Shown in pieces: positions 17,391-27,288 of a stretch of DNA of 64,000 bases. Source of the DNA: Burkholderia sp. PAMC 26561 (GTDB taxonomy: Bacteria; Pseudomonadota; Gammaproteobacteria; Burkholderiales; Burkholderiaceae); contig NZ_CP014307.1 in assembly GCF_001557535.2 (NCBI RefSeq), positions 372,001 to 436,000 on the forward strand, in the 5' to 3' direction. A model generated the notes under the pieces. It had not been told where the DNA came from. It did no database searches and saw nothing but the letters and a program-made list of their open reading frames with translations. Each line of letters opens with the position of its first letter. The stretch's first letter is position 1. Both the position numbers and the translations under genes were made by a program.

Positions 17391-17510
17391 GGAATTCTTC
17401 GTGCAAGCCAACATCGGGCGGGGTGTACCGATGCCGCGATCCTGCCTGTTTTCATGTGCTGCTGACAAGGCAAAGGTCGAGGCGCCGCGCGAGACCGGAC
17501 GGGTCACGCT

Positions 17511-18821
17511 TTGAACGCATCGCAAACACTCACTACTGAACGCGGGTCGGTACCGGCATCGAGGCCATCGGCATGTCCCGGCCTGATGCGGATCGTGCCT
17601 GCGCGCGACGGCGGCCTGTGCCGCATTCGCCTGACCGGCGGCGAGATGAGCGCGGCGCAGGCGCGTGTGGTGGCGGATGTGGCGATGACGTGTGGATCGG
17701 GTGTCATCGATGCAACGAATCGCTCGAACTTGCAGATTCGAGGCGTGCGGCCGGACGCTGAAGATGCGTTGATTTCCCGTTTGATCGAAGCAGGCCTGGG
17801 TCCGGCCACACCGGATGCGGACGATCTGCGCAACCTCTTGCTCAGCCCGCTCGCCGGTCTCGATCCGCATGCCATTGTGGACGTCACGCCGATCGCTCGC
17901 GTGTTGCTCGAACAAATGCAGCACGATGCGCGTCTGCGCGAGTTATCGCCGAAATTTGCAATCATGCTCGACGGCGGCGAGCGTCTTGCCATGCTCGATC
18001 ATCCTCACGATGTCTGGTTTTCGGCGCTATCGGCGGATCGGTTCGCATTCGGACTTGGCGGTTGTCCACCGACTTGCGCGGAGCATTTGCCTGCGGCCGC
18101 GTCGGTCGAGTCCGTGCACGTCCCCGACTTGATGAACGCGGTGTTGCATACATTCCTCGATCTTGCGCTGCCGGAGCAGACGAGGATGCGGGACTTGCTG
18201 CAGACGTATTCAGCCGAAGCGGTTCTTGACCGCGTGCAGCAGAAACTCGATTTCCAGCTCAAGCAAGACACAAAAGATTGGCGTCGCCCTTCGTCCAATG
18301 CACAACTGCGTTTCGGCGTGCATCCGCAACGCAACGAAGGCGCGGTGTGCATCGGTACGCAGACACCGCTGGGCCGTCTGGATGCAACCACGCTCCGGGC
18401 GCTCGCCGACATCGCGCCGCGCATGCGCATGACGCCGTGGCAAAGCGTGATGTTGCTTGACGTACCTGTGGCAGACGCCGCGTCAACCATCGACCGGCTC
18501 AAGGCGCTCGACCTCGCAACCACGCCGAACGAGCCCTTCGCGCGCCTCATCGCATGCACGGGTTCGCAAGGCTGCGCCAAAGGTTTCTCCGATACCAAGG
18601 CGGACGCGCATCAACTTGCGTCCTTGATGCCCGAAACAGGCAACGTCCACTTGAGCGGATGCGCGCGTTCCTGCGCGGCGGCTCATCACGTCGACACAAC
18701 CCTGCTCGCCGTCGCGCCCGGCCGCTACGATGTATACACGCAAGCGTCTGAACCGGTCGCCCGGCGCATAACCATTGAAGAGGCGGCCCGCTGGCTCGCC
18801 CGGAGCACCACCGATGCTTGA
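17511..18821 (+). CDS. cobG: Precorrin-3B synthase
   Basis: The 436-residue iron-sulfur, oxygen-using monooxygenase makes precorrin-3B, setting up ring contraction in the aerobic pathway. It belongs to the nitrite/sulfite reductase ferredoxin-like family. The N-terminal half begins with RPSACPGLMRIVPARDGGLC and TNRSNLQIRGVR. The C-terminal half binds the 4Fe-4S cluster through CTGSQGCAKG and later HLSGCARSCAAAHH. The best start is TTG at 17511; the first in-frame ATG (17586) would cut into the conserved RPSACPG region. It leads a four-gene operon under a cobalamin riboswitch. Confidence 0.93.
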   Translation: MNASQTLTTERGSVPASRPSACPGLMRIVPARDGGLCRIRLTGGEMSAAQARVVADVAMTCGSGVIDATNRSNLQIRGVRPDAEDALISRLIEAGLGPATPDADDLRNLLLSPLAGLDPHAIVDVTPIARVLLEQMQHDARLRELSPKFAIMLDGGERLAMLDHPHDVWFSALSADRFAFGLGGCPPTCAEHLPAAASVESVHVPDLMNAVLHTFLDLALPEQTRMRDLLQTYSAEAVLDRVQQKLDFQLKQDTKDWRRPSSNAQLRFGVHPQRNEGAVCIGTQTPLGRLDATTLRALADIAPRMRMTPWQSVMLLDVPVADAASTIDRLKALDLATTPNEPFARLIACTGSQGCAKGFSDTKADAHQLASLMPETGNVHLSGCARSCAAAHHVDTTLLAVAPGRYDVYTQASEPVARRITIEEAARWLARSTTDA

Positions 18822-19440
18822 TTACATCCGCGACGGGCAGGCGATTTATCGTGCGTCGTTCGCGACCATTCGCGCCGAAACGAACCTCGACGCGATTCCC
18901 CCCGACCTCGAAAAACTGGCTGTGCGCGTGATCCACGCATGCGGCATGACGGACGTGATCGATGACCTCGTGTTCTCGAATGACGCCGGAACAGCGGGCC
19001 GCGAAGCGCTCAAGCAAGGCGCGTCCATTCTCTGCGATGCCCGCATGGTCGCCGAAGGCATCACGCGCGCGCGCCTGCCGGCTGAGAACCGCGTGATCTG
19101 CACGCTCAACGACGCATCCGTGCCCGAACGCGCGCGCGAACTCGGCAATACGCGCTCGGCGGCCGCGCTCGAATTGTGGCGTCCGGATCTTGAAGGCAGC
19201 GTGGTTGTGATCGGCAATGCGCCGACCGCGCTGTTCCATCTGCTCGACATGCTCGACGCCGGCGCACCAAAGCCCGCGTTGATCCTCGGCTTTCCGGTGG
19301 GGTTCATCGGCGCGGCGGAATCGAAGGCGATGCTTGCCGCCGACAGCCGCGGCGTCCCGTTCGTCGCGTTGCGCGGCAAGCGCGGCGGCAGCGCGATGGC
19401 GGCGGCCGCAGTGAACGCGCTGGCTTCGGAGACTGAATAG
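18814..19440 (+). CDS. cobH: Precorrin-8X methylmutase
   Basis: The 208-residue enzyme moves the methyl group from C-11 to C-12, giving hydrogenobyrinic acid. It starts MLDYIRDGQAIYRASFATIR at 18814, overlapping the cobG end by eight bases. It contains RVIHACGMTDVIDDL, whose His is the catalytic residue of the CobH/CbiC family, and SVVVIGNAPTALFHLLDML. The longer frame from 18775 adds residues encoded inside cobG and is rejected. Adjacent to cobI without a gap. Confidence 0.95.
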   Translation: MLDYIRDGQAIYRASFATIRAETNLDAIPPDLEKLAVRVIHACGMTDVIDDLVFSNDAGTAGREALKQGASILCDARMVAEGITRARLPAENRVICTLNDASVPERARELGNTRSAAALELWRPDLEGSVVVIGNAPTALFHLLDMLDAGAPKPALILGFPVGFIGAAESKAMLAADSRGVPFVALRGKRGGSAMAAAAVNALASETE

Positions 19441-20166
19441 ATGAGCGGACGTCTCTATGGTCTGGGCGTCGGTCCGGGCGATCCCGAACTGATCACGGTG
19501 AAGGCGCTGCGTTTGCTGACATCCGCGCCGGTGGTCGCGTACTTCGTGGCGAAAGGCAAGAAGGGCAACGCGTTCGGGATCATCGAAGGGCATTTGAAGG
19601 ACACGCAGACGCGCATGCCGCTCGTGTATCCCGTGACGACCGAAGCGCTCGAACCGCCGCTTTGCTATGAAACGATCATCGGCGATTTCTACGATGAATC
19701 CGCCATCCGCATTGCCGATCATCTCGAAGCCGGCCGCGATGTCGCCGTGATCTGCGAAGGCGATCCGTTTTTCTATGGCTCGTACATGTACCTGCACGAC
19801 CGGCTCGCCGAGCGCTTCGAAGCTGAAGTCGTACCCGGCGTATGTTCGATGCTCGGCGGCGTCGCCGTGCTCGGCGTGCCGCTCGTGTACCGGAACCAGA
19901 GTTTGTCGGTGTTATCGGGCGTGCTGCCGGAAGCGGATCTTCGTGACAGGCTTGCCGCCACCGACGCCGCCGTGATCATGAAACTTGGCCGCAACTTCGA
20001 CAAGGTCCGGCGCGTGTTGAAAGACCTCGGACTCGATAAACGCGCGCTCTATGTCGAACGCGCGACCATGGCGAACCAGCGCATCGTGCCGCTGGAGGAT
20101 GTCGATCCTATGGCGTCGCCCTACTTCTCGCTGCTGGTCGTGCCGGGGGAAAAATGGCGGGGTTGA
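19441..20166 (+). CDS. cobI: Precorrin-2 C20-methyltransferase
   Basis: The 241-residue SAM-dependent enzyme converts precorrin-2 to precorrin-3A. The N-terminal [20 protein letters not shown] is the tetrapyrrole methylase signature, followed by [20 protein letters not shown] and [18 protein letters not shown]. The segment [20 protein letters not shown] is typical of CobI/CbiL. It begins on the base after the cobH stop, and its last 13 bases overlap the next gene. Part of the riboswitch-controlled cobGHIJ operon. Confidence 0.95.
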   Translation: MSGRLYGLGVGPGDPELITVKALRLLTSAPVVAYFVAKGKKGNAFGIIEGHLKDTQTRMPLVYPVTTEALEPPLCYETIIGDFYDESAIRIADHLEAGRDVAVICEGDPFFYGSYMYLHDRLAERFEAEVVPGVCSMLGGVAVLGVPLVYRNQSLSVLSGVLPEADLRDRLAATDAAVIMKLGRNFDKVRRVLKDLGLDKRALYVERATMANQRIVPLEDVDPMASPYFSLLVVPGEKWRG

Positions 20167-21830
20167 TCGACGCAAAATCGCCTGCAATCGTGGTGCTCGG
20201 TACGGGCGCATTGCAGACTGCGCAGCGAATCCAGGCACGTTATCCCGGCGCGTTGATTCACGGCCTCGCGAACCGCGTGCAAGCCGATGTCGCGTTCACT
20301 GAATTGAGCGCTCATCTGCGCGAGCTCTATTCGAGCAACACGCCGATCGTCGCGTTGTGCGCGGCGGGAATCGTGATCCGTTGCGTGGCTCCCCTTCTAG
20401 CCGATAAAACCGTCGAACCGCCCGTGCTTGCCGTCGCCGAAGATGGCAGCGTGGTCGTGCCGCTGCTCGGCGGCCTTGGCGGCGTCAACGTCATGGCGCG
20501 CGAAATCGCGGCGGTCCTGCAGGTCGCGCCCGCGATCACGACGAGCGGCGAATTGCGTTTCGGCACATGCCTGCTGAATCCTCCGGCGGGGTATGTGCTT
20601 GCGGATATCGAACATGGAAAGCGCTTCGTGTCCGATCTTCTGGCGGGAAGCACTACGCGTATTGAAGGCAACGCACCGTGGCTGGATCAGGTCGAATTGC
20701 CCCGTGCCTCCGATGCAAACCGCGCAATCCGGATCTCGCCGCATGTTAGTGAAAACGCCGGCGAACTCATGATTCACCCGCGCTCGGTCGTCATTTGCGT
20801 GAACGCGGTGCGTTCGGATGATCCGATCGCCGAACGCATCCGCCGTGCGTTGCTTGAGACAAAGATCTCGCCGCTGTCGGTCGCCGCCATGCTTGCGCCC
20901 GTGTCCATGATGACGTCGGCGCGCCTGATCGAAGCTGCGCATGTCCTCGATGTACCCCTGAGATTCGGCGCCCTGCCGGAAGGGTTCGAAACGCTGAGAC
21001 CGCATGATCAAGACCTCGCGATATCGATTGCATCGCATCCGGTTGATGTCACGAACCTCGGACAAGCACGCGGCACGCTGACCGTGATCGGCCTGGGTCC
21101 CGGCAGCGCGGACTTGATGGTACCGGCGGCCAAATACGTGTTGTCCCTCGCCGACGATATTCTTGGCTACGAAACCTACGTGCGCATGGCCGGTCCATTC
21201 AAGCCGAATCAAATCCTCCATTGCACCGATAACCGCGAAGAAATGCAGCGCGCGCGTCATGCGTTGGAACTGGCGAGCACGGGGCGCAGGGTCGTGGTTG
21301 TGTCGTCAGGAGATCCGGGCGTGTTCGCCATGGCCGCCGCAGTGCTCGAAGCACTTGACGCAGGACAATCCAACGAGGCGTGGTCTTCCGTAGACCTGAA
21401 CATCCTGCCCGGTGTGTCGGCTGCGCTGGCGACTGCCGCGCGTGCCGGCGCGCCGCTCGGTCACGACTTCTGCATGCTCTCGCTTTCCGATAACCTGAAA
21501 CCATGGGCCGTCATCGAGATGCGTCTGCGACATGCCGCTCAAGCCGATCTCGTGATGGCGTTCTACAACCCGGTCTCGCGTGCAAGGCCTTGGCAGTTGG
21601 ATCGTGCGCTTGAGATCGTGCGTGAGTATCGCGATGGAACGACCACGGTCGTGCTGGGAAGGAACATCGGCAGGCCGGGTGAAACGTTGATCACGACCAC
21701 GCTCGCAAACCTGCGTTCCGATCAGGTCGATATGCGAACCATGGTGATCGTCGGATCATCGACGACGCGAAGCTTTGCGCGCGGCGATGGCAGTGGCGAG
21801 TGGGCGTACACGCCCCGCTGGTACGAATGA
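20154..21830 (+). CDS. cobJ: CbiG-CobJ fusion: cobalt-precorrin-5A hydrolase-like domain plus precorrin-3B C17-methyltransferase
   Basis: The 558-residue protein joins two enzymes. Residues about 1-295 are CbiG-like: N-terminal and central parts with [36 protein letters not shown], and an [20 protein letters not shown] region resembling the C-terminal CbiG/CobE fold. Residues about 305-558 are Cob[45 protein letters not shown] and [20 protein letters not shown]. CobJ contracts the ring; CbiG in the anaerobic route opens the lactone and releases acetaldehyde. Such fusions are known in Pseudomonas and Burkholderia. It is the last gene of the cobG operon and converges on chlD with a 15-base gap. 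The symbol refers to the C-terminal domain. Confidence 0.9.
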   Translation: MAGLIDAKSPAIVVLGTGALQTAQRIQARYPGALIHGLANRVQADVAFTELSAHLRELYSSNTPIVALCAAGIVIRCVAPLLADKTVEPPVLAVAEDGSVVVPLLGGLGGVNVMAREIAAVLQVAPAITTSGELRFGTCLLNPPAGYVLADIEHGKRFVSDLLAGSTTRIEGNAPWLDQVELPRASDANRAIRISPHVSENAGELMIHPRSVVICVNAVRSDDPIAERIRRALLETKISPLSVAAMLAPVSMMTSARLIEAAHVLDVPLRFGALPEGFETLRPHDQDLAISIASHPVDVTNLGQARGTLTVIGLGPGSADLMVPAAKYVLSLADDILGYETYVRMAGPFKPNQILHCTDNREEMQRARHALELASTGRRVVVVSSGDPGVFAMAAAVLEALDAGQSNEAWSSVDLNILPGVSAALATAARAGAPLGHDFCMLSLSDNLKPWAVIEMRLRHAAQADLVMAFYNPVSRARPWQLDRALEIVREYRDGTTTVVLGRNIGRPGETLITTTLANLRSDQVDMRTMVIVGSSTTRSFARGDGSGEWAYTPRWYE

Positions 21831-21845
21831 GCGGCTGATGAGCCA

Positions 21846-22523
21846 CTAAGCCGCTGTCATGTCAGCGGCCGTGCGGTAATCCGCATGCCACGACTTGGCG
21901 AGTTTCGCGCATCGGCCAAGACTCACGGCCGCGCTTTCAAAATCGACGACAACGATCTGATCCGCCGAATCGGGACGCGCCGGCGTTTCGGCGCTTCGCC
22001 CATCGGTGAGCAACCAGAGAATGCGACGCTGCGAAGGCTTGCGACGCGCAGCGCGCAGCAACACGTTGGCGCCCGTGCGCACGCCCAACGCGAGCGGCGT
22101 ACCGCCTCCGCCACCGATCGGCGCAAGCCATCGGTCGTTCCACCAGTGCGCGGCGCCTGGCTCGCGGCGCACCTCGGCCGTCGCGCCGCCAAAACACACG
22201 AGCGCCACCTCCGCACGCTCCCGGTATGCGCGATCGAACAACGCAACAACCAGCCCCTTCGCGAGCGCGAGCCGCTTGCCGCCAAGCATCGAACCTGAAC
22301 AATCGAGCACGAAACAATGCAGCGCGCTCGCCTCGCCTTCCTCGCAATGAAACCGCAGATGCGCCGCGTCGAGCATCTGATTGCGTTTCGCGAGCAGCGT
22401 TTGCATCCAGTCGATGCGCCCGCTCTTCTCGCCTTCGCGTGAACGCGCTTTGCCGGGAGCGAAAGCATCGAGCCATCGAAGGCGGCCGGGGTCGGCGCGT
22501 GTTTCCGGCCTTCGATGGCTCAG
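21846..22523 (-). CDS. VWA-domain chelatase subunit (ChlD/BchD C-terminal type)
   Basis: The product is mostly a von Willebrand A domain with the metal-site motif FVLDCSGSMLGGKRLALAKG and a later LLTDGRSAETPARPD. It matches the C-terminal part of magnesium chelatase subunit D and is taken to replace CobT in cobalt insertion with CobN and ChlI. Coding sense extends upstream of the first ATG (22406) as '..RWLDAFAPGKARSREGEKSG..' to the chlI stop, with no ATG, GTG or TTG in frame. A CTG overlapping the chlI stop (CTGA, 22523-22520) would start a natural MSHRRPETRADPG. I therefore extend it to 225 residues with an inferred CTG start. It lacks the AAA domain of full ChlD. Confidence 0.75.
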   Translation of the reverse strand: MSHRRPETRADPGRLRWLDAFAPGKARSREGEKSGRIDWMQTLLAKRNQMLDAAHLRFHCEEGEASALHCFVLDCSGSMLGGKRLALAKGLVVALFDRAYRERAEVALVCFGGATAEVRREPGAAHWWNDRWLAPIGGGGGTPLALGVRTGANVLLRAARRKPSQRRILWLLTDGRSAETPARPDSADQIVVVDFESAAVSLGRCAKLAKSWHADYRTAADMTAA

Positions 22524-23515
22524 GATTTTTTTGACGTGAGCGGCCTCACGTTTTTTACGGCGGTTATATCGACGGGCTCGGGCGGCATGTAGCCGAAGTT
22601 GGCTTCATCGGTGTCTTGCGATTGGGGTTGCTGCTTTTCCTGTTCGCGTTTGCCTGCAGGTTCGTTGCCGACTTTCCGCCGATGCAAAAGCACCGCCTCC
22701 GCAATGCGTTCGACATGATCTACCCGGACCGCATCGGCCTCTTCCAATGCAGCCAGCGCACGCGCCGCACGCAGCATGACCAGATCGGCGCGCAAGCCGT
22801 CGACGTTTGCCTCGATGCAAAGCTCGCTCACACGCGCATGAACGGAGTCATCGAATTCGAGGGCGGGAAGAGCTGAACGTGCACGTAGAAGCTTATGCGA
22901 CAACGCATCTTGTTGCGGCGCTAACCGCAAACGGAACCCTTCAGGGTTTGCGTCGAATGCAAGCCGCGCCTTGACGATCTCGCGACGTACGTTGGCATCA
23001 AAGCAATTCTGCAACTCCACCGCAAGCCCAAACCGATCGAGCAACTGCGGCCTGAGTTCGCCTTCCTCGGGGTTCATCGTGCCAATCAACACAAACCGCG
23101 CGTCATGCCGATGCGAGATGCCATCGCGCTCGATCAAGTTCACGCCGCTTGCAGCGACATCGAGCAATTGATCCACGAGCTGATTCGGCAGCAGATTGAC
23201 TTCATCCACATACAACACGCCTTCATGCGCCTTCGAAAGCAAGCCCGGCGAAAAACGCACGCCGCCGTCGCGTAACGCCGTTTCAAGATCGAGCGATCCG
23301 ATCAGTTGCTCTTCACTCGCGCCCAACGGCAGGGTGACGAAGCGGCCTTCGGGAAGCAGCTCGGCCAGTGCGCGCGCTGTGGTGGACTTCGCCGTGCCGC
23401 GCGGGCCGCTCACCAGCACGCCACCCAGCGCAGGGTCGACCGCAGCGAGCAAAAGTGCTTGTTGCAAGGGCTCCTGCGCGACCAATGCGGTGAAAGGAAA
23501 GAGAATATCGTTCAC
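22520..23515 (-). CDS. AAA ATPase chelatase subunit (ChlI/BchI type)
   Basis: A 331-residue AAA+ ATPase. Walker A is SGPRGTAKSTTARALAELLP (near residues 36-55), Walker B VLYVDEVNLLPNQLVDQLLD, and sensor 1 is in FVLIGTMNPEEGELRPQLLD, all as in the I subunit of magnesium chelatase. Together with the VWA protein and CobN it would form an ATP-dependent cobaltochelatase in which ChlI/ChlD-type proteins take the place of CobS/CobT. The start is GTG 23515 (MNDILFPFTALVAQEPLQQA), overlapping the cobN stop by GTGA; the longer frame to 23596 reads within cobN. The C-terminal tail (KREQEKQQPQSQDTDE) is charged and likely disordered. Confidence 0.85.
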   Translation of the reverse strand: MNDILFPFTALVAQEPLQQALLLAAVDPALGGVLVSGPRGTAKSTTARALAELLPEGRFVTLPLGASEEQLIGSLDLETALRDGGVRFSPGLLSKAHEGVLYVDEVNLLPNQLVDQLLDVAASGVNLIERDGISHRHDARFVLIGTMNPEEGELRPQLLDRFGLAVELQNCFDANVRREIVKARLAFDANPEGFRLRLAPQQDALSHKLLRARSALPALEFDDSVHARVSELCIEANVDGLRADLVMLRAARALAALEEADAVRVDHVERIAEAVLLHRRKVGNEPAGKREQEKQQPQSQDTDEANFGYMPPEPVDITAVKNVRPLTSKKS

Positions 23516-26500
23516 GTTCGTTGCCCTTCGAGTTGCTGTTCGGCATCCAGCAGATGGCGTTCGATCTGCGTCTGGTAGTCGCCCGGGCTTTGCCATAAAC
23601 CGCGTTGCATGGCTTCCGTCAAACGCTCGCAGATGGAATGCAGCGCATGCGGATTGTGCTGCTGCATGAACTCGCGGGTATTGGCGTCGTTCACGTAAGC
23701 ATCGGCGACGAGCCCGTATTGATGATCCGACACCACGCGTGCGGTGGCGTCATAGCCAAAGAGATAATCCACCGTGGCCGCGAGTTCCGATGCGCCCTTG
23801 TAGCCGTGCCGCTTCACGCCATCGATCCATTTTGGATTGACCACGCGCGAGCGGATCACGCGCGATATCTCTTCCTGCAAGGTGCGTATGCGCGGCGATG
23901 CGGGGTTGCTGTGATCGGCGTTGTACGCCTGCGGCTGCGCGCCCGACAGATGCCGCACCGCCGCGACCATGCCGCCCTGGAATTGATGATAATCGTTGGA
24001 ATCGAGCAAGTCGTGTTCGCGGTTGTCCTGGTTCTGCACCACCACGTCAATAGTCGATAACCTCGCGCCAAATGAATCGCGTGCATGGACGCCATCGCCC
24101 TTTTGCGAGTACGCGTAACCGCCCGAGTCCTGGAATCCACGCGCAAGATCAGCATCGCTCTGCCATTGCTTTGCGTCGATCATCTCCTGCAAACCCGCAC
24201 CGTACGCACCCGGTTTCGTGCTGAACACGCGCCAGCCCGCGCGCAGACGCGCTTCTTTTTCGTCCAGTCCGCGAGCGACGTGTTCATCACGTTCGCGCAT
24301 GATGCGTGCGCGGATCGGATTGATGTCTTCGTCTTCATCGTCGAGTTCGGCGACGGCCTGAACGGCTGCGTCGAAGAGATGCATCAGGTTCGCGAAGGCA
24401 TCGCGGAAGAAACCCGAAACGCGCAGCGTGACATCGATACGCGGCCGGTTGAAGATCGTGATAGGCAAGACCTCGAAGTCCGTCACACGATTGCTGCCCG
24501 CGGCCCACTTCGGACGCACGCCGATCAGCGCCATGGCTTGCGCAATATCGTCGCCGCCCGTGCGCATCGTGGCCGTTCCCCACACCGACAAACCAATCGC
24601 ACGCGGGTAATCGCCGTGCTCTTGAAGATGTCGTTCGATCAGCAAGTTCGCGGACTTCAGGCCGAGCGTCCAGGCTGCGCGCGTGGGGACAGCGCGGGTG
24701 TCGACGGAATAGAAGTTGCGTCCGGTGGGGAGAACATCGGGTCGTCCGCGTGAAGGTGAACCACTCGGACCTGGCGGCACAAAGCGTCCGTCGAGGCCGC
24801 GCTGGAGTTGCAGCAGCTCTTGCGGACCGCATGCATCAAGGCGAGATAAAAGATCGCCGTTCAAACGCCTGAGCACCTGCGATGTGTTGGGGCCGACCGT
24901 ATTCGCGGGACCGTCCAGCAGCGACGTTGCAAGCAACTCAAGACGCTCGCGCGTATCGCCATGATGACGCCAGGGGGCATCGATCATTTGCATCAGTCGA
25001 GCAGGACGCGGCCCCGTCCATGCCGCAGTCCAGTCGGAGTCCAAAGGATCGAACGTGTCGCCGAGTTGCAGGTCACGAGCCAGCGCCGTGAGCACGCTCG
25101 CATTAGCGCCGAGTCCGTCGCCTGTCGGATAACGGCCCAATGCGAGCAAGGTATCGCGGCGTTGAACGCCTTGCGGCGAAGCACCGAACACGTGCAGTCC
25201 ATCGCGGATTTGCGCTTCCTTCAGCTCGCACAAATAGGCATCGGCACGATTGAGCAACGCGTCTTCGGTATTGGAGTCGCGCGGTTTCTCGAGTCCCAGT
25301 TCTTCATGCAGCCGATGCTCCACGATGCTCGCCAGAATCGTCTTTCGCAAGAGCTTCGCGCGGCGTGGATCGACCATCAGCGCTTCATAATATTCATCGA
25401 CCTGACGTTCGAGGTCTTGCAACGGCCCATAGTTTTCAGCGCGCGTAAGCGGCGGCATCAGATGATCGATGATCACCGCCTGCGCGCGCCGCTTCGCCTG
25501 ACTGCCCTCACCCGGATCGTTGACGATGAACGGATATAAATGCGGCATGGCGCAGAGCGTCAGGTCGGGCCAGCACGACGCGCTCAACGCCACGCTTTTC
25601 CCCGGCAGCCATTCAAGATTGCCATGCTTGCCGACGTGTACGATTGCATCGATGTTGAAGCGCAAACGCAGCCAGAAGTAGAACGCGAGATACGAATGCG
25701 GCGGCACGAGTTCGGCGTCGTGATAACTCGCGTAATCGCCGCGTTCTCGCGAGCGCGCCGGTTGAATGCCGACGAACACATGCCCGCACCGCCAGCCCGC
25801 GATCATGAAGCGGCCGCGCCGCACAGTCGGATCAGCTTCGGGCGGACCCCAGCGGGCGTTCAGGTCTTGCTGAACGTCGGAGGGGAGCTTGCGGAATGCA
25901 TCGAGATAATCATCGAGCGCGAGACTCTGCAGCGCAGGACGCATATCGCGCACGACGGGATCGTTGGTCACGCCCGCTGTCAGCGCCTGCATCAGCGCGT
26001 CGGCATTAACGGGAATATCCTGCGTGGTATATCCCTCGCGTGCGAGCATCGAAAGAATATTCACGACCGATGCCGGCGTATCGAGACCCACGCCGTTACC
26101 AATGCGCCCTTCGCTCAGCGGATAATTTGCGAGCACGAGCGCGATGCGTTTGCCGGCGTTCGGAAGCTGCCTCAGGCGACACCAGCGCCTGCTCAGCTCG
26201 GCGACGAAACGCACACGCTCGAGGTCGGGCTGATAACGCACGACATCCACTTGCGTCAGTTTGCATCTGTACGCCAGGCCCTTGAAACTGATCGCGCGGG
26301 TGATGATGCGCCCATCGACTTCCGGCAGCGCAACGTGCATGGCAATGTCGCGCGATGTCAGCCCGTGGTTGTCCTTGACCCAGTCCTCGCGATTCCCGCC
26401 GCTGAGGATCACTTGCAGCACGGGCGCGTCGCCAGCGAGTTCGAACGGCGCGGGGTCATCGATCACGCCGGCCGCGAAGGAGGTCGTGTTCAACACGAGC

Positions 26501-27285
26501 AACGCATTGTTGTCCGCGCACAATGTCTGCACGACTTCGCGGCTCAACGGGTCCTTCAGCGACGCCATCGCGATCGGCAACGGGTTCAGGCCTTGCGCTT
26601 CGAGCGCATCGATCAATGCGTCGAATACGTCTGTATTGCCAGACTGCAGATGCGCGCGGTAGAACAGCACGGCAACGACAGGCGCGCCCTGCGTCCATCT
26701 GTCCTTCCAGTCGTCGATGGTCGCAATCTGCCGCGCCGGATGATAGATCGCAACCGCGGGCAACTGCGTGGGCAAGTCGGCCTCGCGCCCGTAGCCCAGC
26801 GCCCGATACGCAATGCAGCGCAGGAACGCCTCGGCATTTTGCGCGCCGCCCTCACGCAGATAACGCCAGAGCTGGTCGCACAATGCGGGCTCCGCGGTGC
26901 TCTTCGCAACGAGGTTCGGGTCTTCCTGCAAGTCGCCGGAAAACATCACGAGCATCTGGCCATTCTTGCGCGCAAGCGTGGTGATACTCTCGATTCCGTA
27001 GGGCCAATAGGCCTCGCCGCCAAGGTGATCGATCACGATCACGCGCGCATGCCTGAGCACGTCATCGACGTAGAAGTCCACCGATGCCGGCTGCCGCAGG
27101 AACGCCTGATTGGCGAGGCGCACAGCAGGAAACCCCGCTTCGAGATTCGGCACGACGCCTGCAAGAAGCGACAGCGTGGTATCGGCCGAACTCAGCACGA
27201 CGATCGGCGCAGGCGTCTGGTCGATGCGCATGACGCCCGCGGCGTCATCGACAAAACCACCGGGCGTCGTGCGTAGCAGATGCAC
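23512..27285 (-). CDS. cobN: Cobaltochelatase large subunit CobN
   Basis: The 1257-residue subunit inserts cobalt into hydrogenobyrinic acid a,c-diamide, driven by ATP hydrolysis in the AAA partner. It is full length for the family and begins MHLLRTTPGGFVDDAAGVMR. Recognisable segments include IVIDHLGGEAYWPYGIESIT (N-terminal domain), DAIVHVGKHGNLEWLPGKSV with the conserved His/Lys/Gly motif, and FEVLPITIFNRPRIDVTLRV near the C-terminus. The start is GTG 27285, three bases after the cobW stop. It is second in the cobW-cobN-chlI-chlD operon behind a cobalamin riboswitch. The long plus-strand open frame over it is a shadow. Confidence 0.96.
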   Translation of the reverse strand: MHLLRTTPGGFVDDAAGVMRIDQTPAPIVVLSSADTTLSLLAGVVPNLEAGFPAVRLANQAFLRQPASVDFYVDDVLRHARVIVIDHLGGEAYWPYGIESITTLARKNGQMLVMFSGDLQEDPNLVAKSTAEPALCDQLWRYLREGGAQNAEAFLRCIAYRALGYGREADLPTQLPAVAIYHPARQIATIDDWKDRWTQGAPVVAVLFYRAHLQSGNTDVFDALIDALEAQGLNPLPIAMASLKDPLSREVVQTLCADNNALLVLNTTSFAAGVIDDPAPFELAGDAPVLQVILSGGNREDWVKDNHGLTSRDIAMHVALPEVDGRIITRAISFKGLAYRCKLTQVDVVRYQPDLERVRFVAELSRRWCRLRQLPNAGKRIALVLANYPLSEGRIGNGVGLDTPASVVNILSMLAREGYTTQDIPVNADALMQALTAGVTNDPVVRDMRPALQSLALDDYLDAFRKLPSDVQQDLNARWGPPEADPTVRRGRFMIAGWRCGHVFVGIQPARSRERGDYASYHDAELVPPHSYLAFYFWLRLRFNIDAIVHVGKHGNLEWLPGKSVALSASCWPDLTLCAMPHLYPFIVNDPGEGSQAKRRAQAVIIDHLMPPLTRAENYGPLQDLERQVDEYYEALMVDPRRAKLLRKTILASIVEHRLHEELGLEKPRDSNTEDALLNRADAYLCELKEAQIRDGLHVFGASPQGVQRRDTLLALGRYPTGDGLGANASVLTALARDLQLGDTFDPLDSDWTAAWTGPRPARLMQMIDAPWRHHGDTRERLELLATSLLDGPANTVGPNTSQVLRRLNGDLLSRLDACGPQELLQLQRGLDGRFVPPGPSGSPSRGRPDVLPTGRNFYSVDTRAVPTRAAWTLGLKSANLLIERHLQEHGDYPRAIGLSVWGTATMRTGGDDIAQAMALIGVRPKWAAGSNRVTDFEVLPITIFNRPRIDVTLRVSGFFRDAFANLMHLFDAAVQAVAELDDEDEDINPIRARIMRERDEHVARGLDEKEARLRAGWRVFSTKPGAYGAGLQEMIDAKQWQSDADLARGFQDSGGYAYSQKGDGVHARDSFGARLSTIDVVVQNQDNREHDLLDSNDYHQFQGGMVAAVRHLSGAQPQAYNADHSNPASPRIRTLQEEISRVIRSRVVNPKWIDGVKRHGYKGASELAATVDYLFGYDATARVVSDHQYGLVADAYVNDANTREFMQQHNPHALHSICERLTEAMQRGLWQSPGDYQTQIERHLLDAEQQLEGQRT

Positions 27286-27288
27286 GGT

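Noticed and set aside
25540..27276. Open frame of 578 codons on the plus strand opposite cobN
   Set aside because: cobN on the other strand is full length and conserved; this frame is Arg/His-rich with no motif.
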